A stretch of DNA of 64,000 nucleotides from NCBI GenBank assembly GCA_020081605.1, contig JAHREC010000011.1, positions 1,550,001-1,614,000 on the forward strand, written 5' to 3'. Below are positions 12,936-25,406 of the stretch, piece by piece. How positions within the stretch are numbered: position 1 is the stretch's first letter; each line of letters opens with the position of its first letter. The notes beneath the pieces are model-generated. The model had not been told where the DNA came from. It made no database searches and worked only from the letters and a program-made list of their open reading frames with translations. Source of the DNA: Albifimbria verrucaria. Lineage: Eukaryota; Ascomycota; Sordariomycetes; Hypocreales; Stachybotryaceae. The position numbers and the translations under genes are program-made.

Positions 12936-12940
12936 TTTTT
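12936..12940 (+). terminator. RNA polymerase III terminator of tRNA-Met
   Basis: A T5 run 11 bases downstream of the discriminator base is the expected Pol III stop signal. Confidence 0.75.
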
Positions 12941-14658
12941 ATCTTTTGCACTTTGTCTGAGCTGTGACAATACCTGCACAAGCAGCCATCTCTTTTTGAA
13001 TGAGTAGGTTAAAACTTGCTTATCTTAATCAACCTCCAAAATGGCTCGGAGGCGCCGGCTGATGTTATGACCGCCGCAGGCAAATGTCTCAAACATTTTG
13101 TTTCAATCACCCAATTTAGCTGCAAACTTGTCTTTCCATACGAGCGATCAATTCCTTTCGCCTAGATTCCGTTACATGATCCATTGCTTCTAAATGAACT
13201 ATTTCAAGTGAAAAGAAAACCCTAAACCATCTCTGGACAGGCTACCCCGGACCTGTTGGCGGAACCCTTGCACAATCCAAGAACTGTACATGAGCGGACT
13301 CTAGGGAGGGTGGCTTGTTTTTAGTTGACGCCTTCAATTCTAATGAAGTCAGACTTACCTCTAGAAGTGGCTGGGAATGAAACCATCTTAGTCATATCAG
13401 AGACAAAGCCCAAGACCCAGTCAATGAGAACCATATGTCTGAGTACGATATGATTGCACTTGGTCCGTTTTACACCATAAATCACAGGGCCTCGAGACAC
13501 TAAATCACTCATACATCCATGTGACTGGACACGACGAAGTTAAGGAAAGACCAGCATTAAGCTGCGTCACGCCATGGGTCTCCAATGTCTATCGCTACGA
13601 TGGGTGAAGTTTCTACGAACTATAAGAAGCTCGATTGGTTCGCCGAATGACTGCGAGGGATTACGAGCCGACGTGATCAGGCATATTCCGGATTCATCTG
13701 ATATAACTAGCAACTGTATCTTTGACAAGAAAATAATCTTCCTGTCCCTTCTGAGCAAACGTTTGGTTCTTTCCTGGCTGGATTCATCGACTAGATTACT
13801 TTTCGAGCAATGCGATAAATGGGACGATACAACAAGATATGGATTCTGTGCATCTGAGCAAAAGATCAATGTTTGTTGAAAATGGTCTGGGTGTCATGGT
13901 GAGCGGGGAAAATGTCAAGACAACAATCAGCATGATGGGCAATGTGTAAGTATAGTTGGACAAATAACTCTAGCCAACATGGAATCAATACTAAAGGAAC
14001 ACAGGATTTCTCGGCTGGTTGCGTTTCATGTGAGGGTGAGGTCAGCGCTCCACGATGCGTCAATAACGGATGAAACATGGTCAATCAAATCCTTGTCTTT
14101 GAAACAGAAGCTGCTATAACTGAAACTATAATTAGAGAGCGTACTTCTCTTATAAAGTAGCAACCTGGGATTTCATGGTGCGAATAATGAAAAGGAGAGC
14201 TATAATTATCGCTCTGTTCTCCGTACCTGTTTGGTCCCTTCTGCAAAGGAACATCTAACAAGCTCTATTTTCTCAAGGCATCAACATTGACTACACTATG
14301 TAGCAGCTACACTCCGAGATATATCTCGCATTCATTCGCACTTGTATAGTTCTCCAGGCAGGAGATTGATACAGCAATTTTCTATGGGTCGTCTTATCCA
14401 GGCTTGATGGAAGTTTTGCCAAGCAATACTGTGATTTGGGACCACGACGAATCAGACATAATGAAAATGGTTTAAGAGTCAAAAATGAAGCAAATTTAAG
14501 AAACCATCTGAGTCTAACATGCTTTAAAGTTGGCACAAACTACAAGAAGGTTATTATTATCAGAAAATGTGAATGAGATTCGTATGGTTGGACCAGTCCA
14601 ACGTATTACAAGGCTGTCGAGCTTAATTAGAAGAGGGTTTAAATGGCCGTTAGAAATG

Positions 14659-14677
14659 AAAAAAAAAAAAAAAAAAA
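14659..14677. repeat. A19 homopolymer
   Basis: Uninterrupted adenine run in non-coding DNA. Its true length is uncertain given the homopolymer errors seen elsewhere in the window. Confidence 0.85.
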
Positions 14678-14905
14678 CGCCAGGACTTGACGCTTCACCA
14701 GAGCTAGATAAGGCTCACCAAGTTTGGTCAGAGGTTGTAGAATTATACGTGTAAGATTTATCTCAAGGGAACTCAACCCAGCGACATTTTAGTCTGACAT
14801 GTGGATTCCTTTGTGGGAAAATATTGTTTAATGGCATTCCTTGTAGACTCTCATACTTCTAGCTGTTGTAATTTATTGTCGATCAGATTCTCAAATCCAA
14901 AACAG

Positions 14906-15490
14906 TTAATTGTGGCATGCACCCTCGTAACATACATCGGCTTTGCAGTCCTCACTATATGCAAGTAATGAGTCAGTCCGTGGTTAGAACATGGTGCATT
15001 GATATCTATGATATAAGGATACACATACGCTGAATTTCCACATGTCCATGTCTTCGAGTTACAGCACTGCTTCCCTGTTCCCAAGCAGGTTGCATTGTGG
15101 TCTGGGCCGCAAAGACCATCCCATGCACGCAACGGTTCATAAACTAGAGTGCATACATAAGTAATCTGTCTTAATTTGTCTCGTAAACTGGTCACTTACA
15201 CCCTTTTACGCAGTAAAGCTGGTTCAGCTTAATTGACCTGCATTCCTTGTCCAAACTAGGATTCAATTTCAAAAATTCCTCTACCGTAGTTTCGTATTTC
15301 TCTGCTAGAGAGACACATGTATTGGAATCAACCTTGGACCTTGTCGTGGTCTGATATCGACAATTTATTTGGCCAGCATCCAGCCTCTTCACTGGACTCC
15401 ATGTATGAGGCTGGCACTCATCGGCCAAGGCTAGGCCGTTGAGGACAAACAAAGCTCCAGCGAAGAGAAATGATATCAGGAATTGGCCAT
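14906..15490 (-). CDS. Secreted LysM plus chitin-binding (hevein-like) effector
   Basis: This is a small secreted chitin-binding protein of the kind fungi use to bind or mask chitin. Exon 1 encodes a signal peptide and one LysM domain (CVSLAEKYETTVEEFLKLNP ... KLNQLYCVKG). Exon 2 (15143-15029) and exon 3 (14954-14906) encode a Cys-rich hevein-type domain (DGLCGPDHNATCLG, QCCNSKTWTCGNS, then EDCKADVCYEGACHN and stop). The introns 15199-15144 and 15028-14955 are GT..AG. I prefer the start at 15490: one added base at 15481 gives MANFLISFLFAGALFV, a clean signal peptide. The open frame without a correction begins at 15566 and has a poorer N-terminus. Role as an effector is inferred from family and secretion. 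Confidence 0.85.
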
Positions 15491-16066
15491 AATGCTTAGG
15501 TAAAGAAGAAAGAAAAGGACAAAAAAACTTTGACCAAAGAAAGGTTTTGGTAGGTTGAGAACCCAAGCTTGTTCGTGATTCACAATCTGGAGCTTTGCAC
15601 TATTGCCATTAACTATTAGGTATGACCGAGCTAAAAGAGGGAGACACATCTTAAACACTTATTACAGCCAGCTGACGGGCAGTACCTTTCTAGCTAACGG
15701 CGCAGCTTAGCGCGTACATGAATAGGGGATTAAAATAAAGCGGCGATGGAAATGCCGGAGTGGATCAGAGGTGGACACCCGTGTGTGCCACAGCCGCGCC
15801 AGGCTCTGCTTATGCCAATGCTTAATGGGGGCCACTGCATGTGCGCGCGTGAGATGCTGTGTTGATCACCTAGCAATAGAAAGACATCCTGAGCCACCTT
15901 TCCCGTCTACACAGCAGATCACAGAAGATCTTGCCTAGTCTGGCGAAGAGCGCTCACGTACTACGACAGACATCTTCTTGTTATTTTCTATTTATGCCTT
16001 TATCTCTGCTCCATCTGCGAGGTCATGCGAACACCTTACGCGCCGTCGCTGTCATACAGTACCATC
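15491..16066. other. Divergent promoter region
   Basis: This 0.6 kb separates the LysM effector gene (minus) from the F-box gene (plus) and probably holds both promoters. No other feature is visible. Confidence 0.45.
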
Positions 16067-17444
16067 ATGGCTAGCAAGATCTTCACGGACTTCCCGAAGA
16101 GCTGCGCGCACCCGTTTTGCGGCTTTTGTCATTCCGCGACCTAGTTTCTTTGAGCTTTGTGAACAAAGACGCCCAGGCTCTTGCGGAGCCTTTACTTTAC
16201 GCCGATATATCCCTTACATGGGCGTGGGACCATCTGCCGGCCTTGGCACCACTTCTGCGCACCCTGCTCGAAAGGCCTGACCTGGCACAGCATGTGCACC
16301 GCCTCCACCTGGATGGTACCGAATATACAGAGAAATTCAGCAAAAGGATATTGAGCCGCCGGCTCTTCCTGTCTCTTGTCTGCCGATGACAAAGGCTTAT
16401 GCCAAAATCCAATCGACCGGAGTTCCACTTTCCGGACGCTGGGCAGATGAATTGAAAGCTGGGGCAGCTGATGCTTTGGTAGCATTGCTAGTATCCATGC
16501 TGCCCAATCTCAAATGTCTTCACCTTGGTCCCAATTTCACTGTCGAGAACCATTGTCTTGGCCATATGCTCCGATGCGCCCTCAAGCAGGACTCGGATAG
16601 AAATGGAATAAATCTACCTGGGTTCACTTCCCTCAGCCATGTTACCTTATCTCGTAGAACAAACGAGTGGCGGCACAAGAAGGTGAACAATGCGACTGAT
16701 GTTCTACCTTTCTTATTGTTACCAAATATTAAAAGCCTATCAATTTCGATTGATAACCCCAAGGACTCTTCCTGGTCGGTGCCACAAGCCAATAATTCTA
16801 TCACATCTCTCGAGCTGTTCAGGCTGCGAGAGTCGCGACTAGAGCTTCTCTTATCACCGCTCAGGTCGCTCAAAACACTGCATTGGCACTGGTACTACCA
16901 AGACAGCATCGATAGTCATGCAAGCGGGCCGGTCATTGAACTCACTACCATGGTCACAGCTCTGAGCAATGTGGCAGAGACATTAACCAACTTGACGATC
17001 GAGGCTGAGACCAACCCTGACGTTCTGGGCGGAGATTATGAGCCACCCGCAGTAGAACCTCGAGGCTCTTTACGGGGCCTCAGCAAACTGCAAAAATTAG
17101 AAACTCTGCATTTGCCGTGGCTCTTCCTCATGGGTCCTTCGCCACAATCAACAACGGAGACTGCAGGGGCACTCGGCGAGTTGCTTCCGCCGAACATTGA
17201 GGTACTCACCATAACAAGTGAGCTACTAGATTATGAACAGTTTGAGTGGGAAGATGAAGTATTTATGCGAGGTATCAGGGCTGCTCTCCAGAACCAGCAA
17301 GCAATGGCGTCGTTACCCAAATTAAAACGCATTATCCTGCCTGTCCCGTGTTATGGTGGTGGCATAACCGAAGAAATTCAAGCAGAGCTACAAGAATTAA
17401 GTGACCTGTCTGGAATTAAATTACAGTCTGAGGACGACAAGTGA
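16067..17444 (+). CDS. F-box / leucine-rich-repeat-like protein
   Basis: This is a probable substrate adaptor of an SCF ubiquitin ligase. The ATG at 16067 opens MASKIFTDFPEELRAPVLRL, an F-box N-terminus (LPxEL...I/L...L.F.DLxxLSxVxK), once one base is added in the CCC at 16093. A second lost base near 16350 joins the 90-residue first part to the 352-residue second part that ends at 17444. The C-terminal part has irregular leucine-rich segments (LPNLKCLHLG, LPNIKSLSISI, LTNLTIEAE, LQKLETLHLP) typical of fungal F-box proteins. No intron is needed. The substrate is unknown. Confidence 0.78.
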
Positions 17445-17624
17445 GGATATCGAGGGTCAAATAGTCAGATAGGCCGAATAGATCCGAGAATTGTATTTGA
17501 ACCAGCTTTCGTAGGTCTAATGTGTTTGTAGTAGATAAAACGTAGAAAGTACTAAATATGCTCAACATATTGTTGCTCCGTAGATAAACTCCCAATCGGT
17601 TTTTCGTCCTTTACGAACCTGACC

Positions 17625-18503
17625 TTAAGAGCACGACCGTATCTGATCAATACGTTCCACACCACCAGCCAAGCGACTCAGATCATATTCTTCACTCTTC
17701 ACATCATCAGGTAAGTATCTGACGAGCTTGCCTGGCCCATCTGGATTCAGCAAGAACACATCGCAGCCCCATTGATTCTATATCATCGTCAGAATTTGAA
17801 CCTATGAGAAGGATTGCAATTATTCCATTCACTCACATTCTTATCCGTTCCGCAAGGTGGGATAATTTCCAGTTTCCCATTAAGAACATGCACAGTGGCT
17901 GCCCGTGCCAGTGGTGAGATATCAGTGAGCTTCCGACGACGATGGACACGGGAAAACTGGTGGAATACCATAACCTCACCACATTTCCGTCCATTTTTGT
18001 GATCTGGACTGTCAGGATTGACTCCAAACTCGGCCCAGATAATCTTGCATAACTCCAGTTGCTCTTTGAATATGCTGTCTTCCACCTCGTCTATGTAAGC
18101 ACTTTGTCCTTTTGCGAGCTGGATAGGTATATTTCTTTCTCAAAGGCCAGTATTGTCATAACTCCCGGTTGCATTACTGGCTTTTTCTTTTCTTGTCGAG
18201 CTTGGGATCGTACTGTAGTATGTCGACTTCCATCTCCTTATACGCATCTTCGGCAAGCTTTCTTAGCTGGCCGGGGGTTACATCCTCCACGTCGTTTTTG
18301 AAAGTTAAATGGGTCGAAAATACCCACTGGTGCGCACCCTCATACTGCCTTTGGTCTCTGCTGGCTAACTCGTAGTCAAGACGGATTTTGAGCAGGCCCT
18401 TTGGCTCATGTTGTACATTGAAGTTTGCTGCATTCAACACCTGGCAGAAAAAGCCAAAGACTATAACAAAAGCCAGGCATGAGAATTGACGTTTGTAGGT
18501 CAT
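17625..18503 (-). CDS. Secreted protein of unknown function
   Basis: I do not recognise the family. The Met at 18503 begins a clear signal peptide (MTYKRQFSCLAFVIVFGFFC ... LNAA). The mature part runs through frames ending near 18174 and starting again near 18085; added single bases in A-rich runs near 18178 and 18107 give one continuous reading. An intron 17836-17778 (GTGAGT...TAG) leads to a last exon encoding NQWGCDVFLLNPDGPGKLVR and ending at 17625. The mature protein has only a few Cys and no membrane segment. It is conserved in style (structured, no low complexity) and sits between an F-box gene and a large secreted hydrolase, 2.1 kb from the LysM effector, so a role at the cell surface is possible but unproven. 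Confidence 0.7.
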
Positions 18504-19299
18504 GGCTCTAGTTCAAGGCGAGCAAAATATATGTGAAATTACTATTCTGTTTGTAAAACATGTGCCAGTAAACGAATCAAAGGTATGGGTAGAATTGGAC
18601 TAAGAGCATACATGTACTCGACAAAGAGGGAATTCGAACTCATTTCCTAGTCACAAGTCAGGCTCGCCTTCTATGAATAGAAATAATAATAAAATAGCAT
18701 GTTGTGGCAGGATGCTTCATATCTCCACAGGGCGCACATGAAAGTGGCCAAGCAGCCTTCACAATGATTTGCATGTCTCATGTGATACAATAATGGAGTC
18801 CTAGGCGCACACGTAGCTGCTTTGTCGATCAGATTAGAAGACTGTATGGTTGACAAGGCTCGGGTCAGCACTTAACGGGGCTGAGGTCGACCATGGCCCC
18901 TCAGCTTATTGTACCACTTCAAAAATCTTCTTGGCTTCGATTAAATGGCCGAGGGCACTTGGCCCTCAACTCATCTAACCATATTTCTCGCACATGAGAT
19001 TCTAAATGCTGACAGTCTGTGGAGTACTTTAATATATCCTGTTTCCTATTTTTGCCTATTCAGCGTTCATGCTTGCGATTGACAAATTCATATCTCAAAA
19101 CGGATGGTATTGGATCTATCCTTAGTCTCGGATTCTCTCAATTGCGAGTTGCCTAAATAATATGAGGGGCTGAGCGTAATAGCTATTTGTTCTTCGCGAG
19201 GTCGTTCCAAGAACTTAGTCCTCGACGTATTTCTTTGTTGTTGTTTCTTGACAGATGGTCCTTTATTTCTTTTGTTCTTCTACATCTTCACCAGCCAAC
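18504..19299. other. Divergent promoter region
   Basis: This 0.8 kb lies between two divergent secreted-protein genes and probably holds both promoters. No repeats or RNA genes are seen. Confidence 0.45.
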
Positions 19300-22200
19300 A
19301 TGCTGTGCCGTTTACAAGGTCTGGCCGTAATTGGCCTTCTCAGTCGGGTGACTGCTATTCCAGCTTCAGATAACTTTGCCTCGATGCCGATGAATAGCCT
19401 ATTTCAAAGAGACGATATTGATTTCGATGCTAATGACCTCTCATTTATCAAAAAAATCGCCGCTGTGGGAGATTCATACTCTGCGGGAATCGGTGCTGGT
19501 TCGTTGCTTGCAAGAAGTTACCACGGTGCGTTATTTCTATGGCGATTTGAAGTGTCTCAGACTGACTGAAGTTCACTACCAGAGTTCAACTGCAGGAGAT
19601 ATGATCACTCCTACCCTTACATCTTGAATGAGGATCTTAGGCTTGGAGACAAAGATCAGAGAAAATTCCAGTTCGAATCGTGCTCTGGAGCGTTATCTCA
19701 AGATGTCATAGACAAGCAAATTCCTGAATTGGACTCGAATCAGCAAGTCATTTTGCTCTCTGCCGGTAAGGGTAAACTCAGACAAATTACAGGTTCAATG
19801 ACTTAGTTATTATTTCTCAGGTGGTAATGATGTCGAGCTCGTCAATATCTTGAATCAGTGCATATATCAATTGGCTACATTTAATGCTGAGCAGGTTGCC
19901 GTGGGAACGATTGCAAAGCTAAAGGAAGAGGAATGGGCCAAAGATATAGATTTTGAGCTGATAGGCCGAGGCTGCGAGGGCCAAATAGGCGTTTCGATGA
20001 AAATCATCAACAGTGCCTGGTATAGCAAGCAATTGGACGCCACTATTGAGGCAGCGAAGAAGAAATTATCTTCTGAGTAAGTCAAATGCTCTCTTAGGTA
20101 TCGCCTAAAGTTACGAGCCGAGAGAAACTAACAAGGAATTCTTAGTGGAATGATTTACTACACAGGGTACATAATCAGCTCCACCCTGTCACTCATTATG
20201 AATTTTAGGTCTTCTGACTCTTCAAACAGATACGCGAAATTCTTCAGCGATACTATCGAATCTGACTGCGGCAAAGTTACCTGGGCGTCATGGCTCACTG
20301 TAAGGCGTTCTTCTTTACTCCGATACGCAGGTTGACTTAACGTCATGTAGAAATTATATAACGCGTTTCCCGAGCCCGTATATCTTGGATATGAACGTCG
20401 TCTGGAACTAAATGCCATGGTTGATAGCGTCAACCGAAAGATTGTAAGTTTCTGTGGCATCATCATTTAATTGGTTCTAAAATTTGCATTCATAGGAGGA
20501 GGCTGTAAAGAGAGCGGGACCCCAGGTCACCTTTATTAATTATGACCCCTTGTTGGGCGATATCACGGGAGATTCTGTGAGAAAGGTGTGGACGAGTCAA
20601 CCACAGAGTCAGGCCACAGGTATCCACTAGGCATCAAGAGTCCAAATAAATCTTTGCTGACTGCTCAATAGACCCGAATTGATGTTTTATAAGCTCGACT
20701 CTCTAGATCCTCTTGGCTCAAACCCTTGGAAGAGAAGCGATAACCCTCATATGAACACCACTTTTGGTGGTGACTTAAACAAGTTTGCAAGAATTGTCCA
20801 ATTCATTGAACCCGATATCAAGCTCCGCCATGAAGACAAGGTGGAGGATGAAGATGCAACTGAGAGCAAAATAGCCCTCCAAGCGCAGCTAGTCAACGCA
20901 GAAGATGACGAAGAGAGTTGGTTTGAATGGCCCAATCTCTTACCTGATGGGTACGTATCGTACTATTCCTCACTTTCGTGTCTTGAATTGTTATTAACAC
21001 AAACCTCCATTGCAACAGTTATGGGCGTGTGTTTCATCCTCAGATTCTTCTTCACGAAATTATCGCGAAGCGAATCCTCTTCGAGATTACTAACAGACGT
21101 ATGGAACAACATGACATCAAGAAAAGTCCAGAAATCCTAGAGCCTAGCGACAGTTGTCCACTTCCCAATCCGGGAGGATCACACGTGCTGAGATACAAGA
21201 AGACTAATGCTGGAAAAGAAATCGCTGGTGGTACTAAGCTTCGAATTCTCCCTGTGGGAGATTCTATCACAGTTGGCTTCTTGAGTCATGAGAATGGTGG
21301 GGATGGAGACGGCTATAGAAGACAGCTTCGTGACTCTCTTTCAAGTAAGTTAATACTTACGGCCAGAATATTACCAATATCCAGGAGAACTAAAGAGACT
21401 TTACCAGAGAATGAAGTTGTATATGCCGGTACAGAGACAAACGGGCGCGGAACTATGGACGGCGGTTATTTTGTAAGATATCTCCATGACACAATTTCGA
21501 TTAAATTTCTAACCTTGGGATCTCCCAACAATAGGCCGCATGGTCTGGAAAAACTATCCAGTACATCTCCGACCACATTAAGCCCTCGCTCGAACAACGC
21601 CCCAATGTTATTCTCTTGGCTGCCGGGACAAACGATATGAACCCAAATGAGAATATCGCCACAGAAGGCAATGACCCTAAAGAAGCTGCTGGCCGTCTTG
21701 GCAAACTAATTGATAGGATGATCAGCGAGTGCCCTGATGCTACCATCCTAGTTGCTATGATCATCAATACCTGTAATGAGGATCAGTCACCTGCTACCAA
21801 GGAATTCCAGAAATTAATACCAGGGTTGGTTAAAGAACGCAAGGACGACGGTAAACATGTGTTGGCTGCAGATTTCACAACTTTCTCGACAGATGATCTC
21901 AGAGACTGTATTCACCCAACCAATGATGGTTACAAGACCATGGGTGACTATTGGTACAGTTTTATTAGTCAGGTACCTAAGGACTGGATCAAAAGCCGAA
22001 CGGCCCTGATCCTGATAACGACAATGGCGATGGAGGCAAAAACGGGGGCATTGACAAAGACATTCCGGCTCCTGACTGGGGCAAGAGCCCCATAAGAGTA
22101 ACATCCAAGGATACTGTGGCTGACGCTGTTGAATGGGCTACTGATGGCGAAGAAAGAAGCGCTACGTGCAAGCAGAATCCACGATGGAAAGAGGCGGGCA

Positions 22201-24660
22201 AAATCGCTTTAGGTGGCATAGGGAATAACGGGGACTGGAAGTACAAGAAGAACTGGGTAGATGAGGGTGAAGTTGCCGAGGGAATAGGAGAGAAAATCGC
22301 TACGTGCGGTTGCACGATATGAATGGCGATGGAAAGGCTGGTAAGTTGAATTGGTTTCTTCTTTTCCTATCTCAACATGATACTAATACGTTGGATCAGA
22401 TTACGTCTGGATCCATCCCACAACAGGAGAGATCCGATGCTGGCTCAACAATCTCCTAAACCATGGTCCCCGGCAGGAAATAACGGCGACATCATTGGCA
22501 GCGGTGTAGGTCCCGCCAAGACTATTTACCTCGCAGTGAGTTTGCTGGTTGTGTCACTCCTTGTCTTACATCCCTAACTAACTTTCTCTCAGGACATGAA
22601 TGGAGACGCCGTAAGTTGGGTTGTGCCACTCCATGAAGCATGTTACTAATAAATAATCAGATGGATGACTATCTGGTTGTCGACGAAAATGACGGTTCAG
22701 TTCGAGTTTGGTGGAACTATGGTCCGGACGATACGTGGGACAATGGATGGAAGTTTGTTGAAGGCGGTGAAATTGCGTCCGAGTGCCACATGCTAACCTC
22801 AAGACTTTACGCTTTCCTGATATTAATGGCGATGGCAGAGCTGATTATGTCTATATCGGAGAAGGTGGATCGTTGAAGCATCACATGAATACCGGGTCAC
22901 CTGGGGGCAAAGACGTTCTCTTCCACGCCATGGGGAATTGCCTCAGGAGCTGTCAGAGACATTTCGAAACTAGTGTTTGCTGATGTAAGTCGTACTTCTA
23001 TTTTCCAAAGGGTAACCACAGCTGATAATCTTTGCTCAAGATGAATGGTGATGGCCGAGATGGTAGGAATACTGTGCTACTTCTTGATTTTTAGCTGACT
23101 AGTAGTGTACTAGACTATCTTATCTGGGACGATGATGGTGGCCTCACTGGCTTCTTGAACCAAAAGACGAACAGGGAGGGTGTACCATATTATATTAACC
23201 AGGGTCCTGCAAAGACAATCGCTGATGGTATTCGTAAGAGCCCAAGTGATATTCGACTAGCAGACATGGATGGAGATGGCAAAGATGATTACGTTTATAT
23301 CGGAGACAATGGTTCTCTGAGTGTCTGGTACAACCGTGGAAGCACAAGCGATCATATGAGGCTCGACGGCATTCACTTTGCTGATATCGACGGTGACGGT
23401 CAAGACGATTATGTTTGGCTTGACCCTAAGACGGGTAGCCCGACTGTATAGTGAGTTTTCACAAGACTGCTGACACATTCACTTACCTAACCCGAATATG
23501 CAGCATCAACAAGGGAGTCGACTCTGGTGATTCCCTCGGCTGGAAGTGGAGCCCTTTAAATGGAGGGAAGCCCATTGCTTCGGGAGCTGCGCCTGCCTCT
23601 CAAGTTGTCTTTGGAGATATCGATGGGTAAGTTCCTAAGCCATCCCTAATTCTAGAGTTGAACTGATATGATTGAAAGGGATGGTTATGATGATTACCTT
23701 GATTTGAACCCAGAAACCGGTGCTCTTAAAGCCTACTTGAACAAAGGAGAGGCGGACGATCAAGATTATGGCTGGAAATTCAACCCCATTGGCGAAATCG
23801 CATCAGGTCTGGGTCCCGGTCACAGGGTTAGAATTGCTGATATTGACGGCGATGGTGTAAGTACATGCGATTTGGTGTTTTCCTTGTCACCCACCAGGGA
23901 AGGTTATTTTGAAACATAGGCTGACGGTGTTAATTTAGCAAGATGACTATATCTATCTCAAGGATAACGGCGGTACCACAATCTACCGTAACATATACAG
24001 CGCTGACAATGATGGGGACAAATACAAACCCCTTCCGGACGCAGATGCCTCCGGTATTGGGCAATCCCTGACGAAATTGATTTCATCGATATCAACGGTG
24101 ATGGAAAAGCAGACTATGTCTGGACCCGAAAGCTAGATGGCCGTGCTCGGGTGTGGTATAACCAATACCCAAAGAAACCTACCTGGCTTGAAGGTGGAGA
24201 AATCGCTGGCGGTGTCGGTACATCTGGCGCCAACGTCAAATATGGTGTGCTTACATCAAGTGGTCGGGCTGATTATATCGTTGTTGACCCGAAAGAGGGT
24301 TCCATCGCGCCGTGGCTCAATGGTTGTGCCAACCCTGAACTTAACTTCGATACTCCAGACACGTCGAAGAACAAGAAAGATTGCTATAATTCAGGGCAAA
24401 AATCGAGCTACGGAAAAATCGATGAAGCAGCCAAATCTTTCTGCAGAAACGTTGGAGATGACCCTAGAGGCCCCGTATTTTCGAATTTCTACAAGGAAAG
24501 TAAAAAGCAGCCTCCTGGGACTTATCATTTTATCGTTGCATTTGAAGTATTTGAGGGATGCAAGTGGGAGTATTCCTTTGATGAGTGCATGCGGTACTTC
24601 AAAGTGCCAATAGATAGCTGCGATTGTTCCAAGAAGGGGATAAGCAAGGAGGAACAGTGA
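19300..24660 (+). CDS. Large secreted double SGNH/GDSL hydrolase with FG-GAP (VCBS-like) repeats
   Basis: This multi-exon gene encodes a secreted esterase-type protein. The start at 19300 gives the signal peptide MLCRLQGLAVIGLLSRVTA. The first SGNH domain has AAVGDSYSAGIG, GGND and GRVFHPQ (Ser, Asn and His blocks). The second has PVGDSITVGF, AAGTNDMN and DCIHPTNDGY. After an Asn/Gly-rich linker come about nine Ca-binding FG-GAP motifs of the type D-x-D/N-G-D-G-x-x-D-Y-x-W/Y, ending near 24310. A Cys-containing tail (about 24320-24660, ending CDCSKKGISKEEQ) resembles C-termini of fungal chitinase-like secreted proteins. Many short GT..AG introns lie between exons, for example 19526-19582 and 19766-19820. 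Missing bases are inferred at 20567 (G3), 21991 (A4) and about 22297. The substrate is probably an acylated polysaccharide or lipid, but this cannot be told from the sequence. Confidence 0.85.
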
Positions 24661-25406
24661 AGAACAATTGTATATATGCTCGGATTGACCCTAACTACGG
24701 AGGATAGACTGGTGGTTTTGTTTCTTTTCATCAATTTAAGGGTATGGTCAGCTTCATAACTCAGCAAGTCTCGAGTTTTTGTGGGTGCTGGAATTCATGG
24801 TCGCCACGTTGGAAATGGTATCAAGCAAGTAAAGTGCATTTCCCATTAACAACGGTCAAAATATGCCTGTCGACAAATTTCACTACGCCAAATCTCAAGG
24901 TAAAACTGGGTAAGACATCAGTATAGAATGTTTGAGTTGATGAATGATCGTACACAACATAGTCTAGGCCTCGCCTCCCATTCCTTATTTCGAATCATAT
25001 TCTAAATTTAAGCACAGTATATTTGATCTTGGTCATAAATAAAATACGTGCAGACGCCGCTACAAACTCTTAATCCGAATACCAGTTGTGCTCGCTCCAA
25101 AAACCAGTTACTGCAATCGAAGAAAAAGGGCTATGGGACATGATCGGCCATCAACCTAGTGGCCTGTTTGTTAAAAAGAGCTAATTCACACAGCCAACTC
25201 GAATTTTAACCTCATGGTTTTATTTGTTGTGTTCTTCATTTCAGTGTCCAATGACGGGAATTCATTTATCTCAGCCATCATCCAACGCCTTCTCCTCGGG
25301 TGGATGAAAGAACGTTTTCTGACCATCGGTTTCCCAATAACAAACTTGTCATAATACAAAATTTGGATATAAATCTACGCCGAAGATGCTTTCAATATTT
25401 CTTTTG
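24661..25406. other. Convergent intergenic region
   Basis: This is the 3' flank of the SGNH gene and of the DUF7580-type gene. No feature beyond short ORFs is visible. Confidence 0.5.

Larger units (their letters stand above)
12926..14905. other. Intergenic region with no convincing gene
   Basis: This 2 kb is AT-leaning and contains short ORFs on both strands (for example around 13570-13880) with no domain or paired-exon logic. A 19-base poly-A run is at 14659. Confidence 0.5.
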
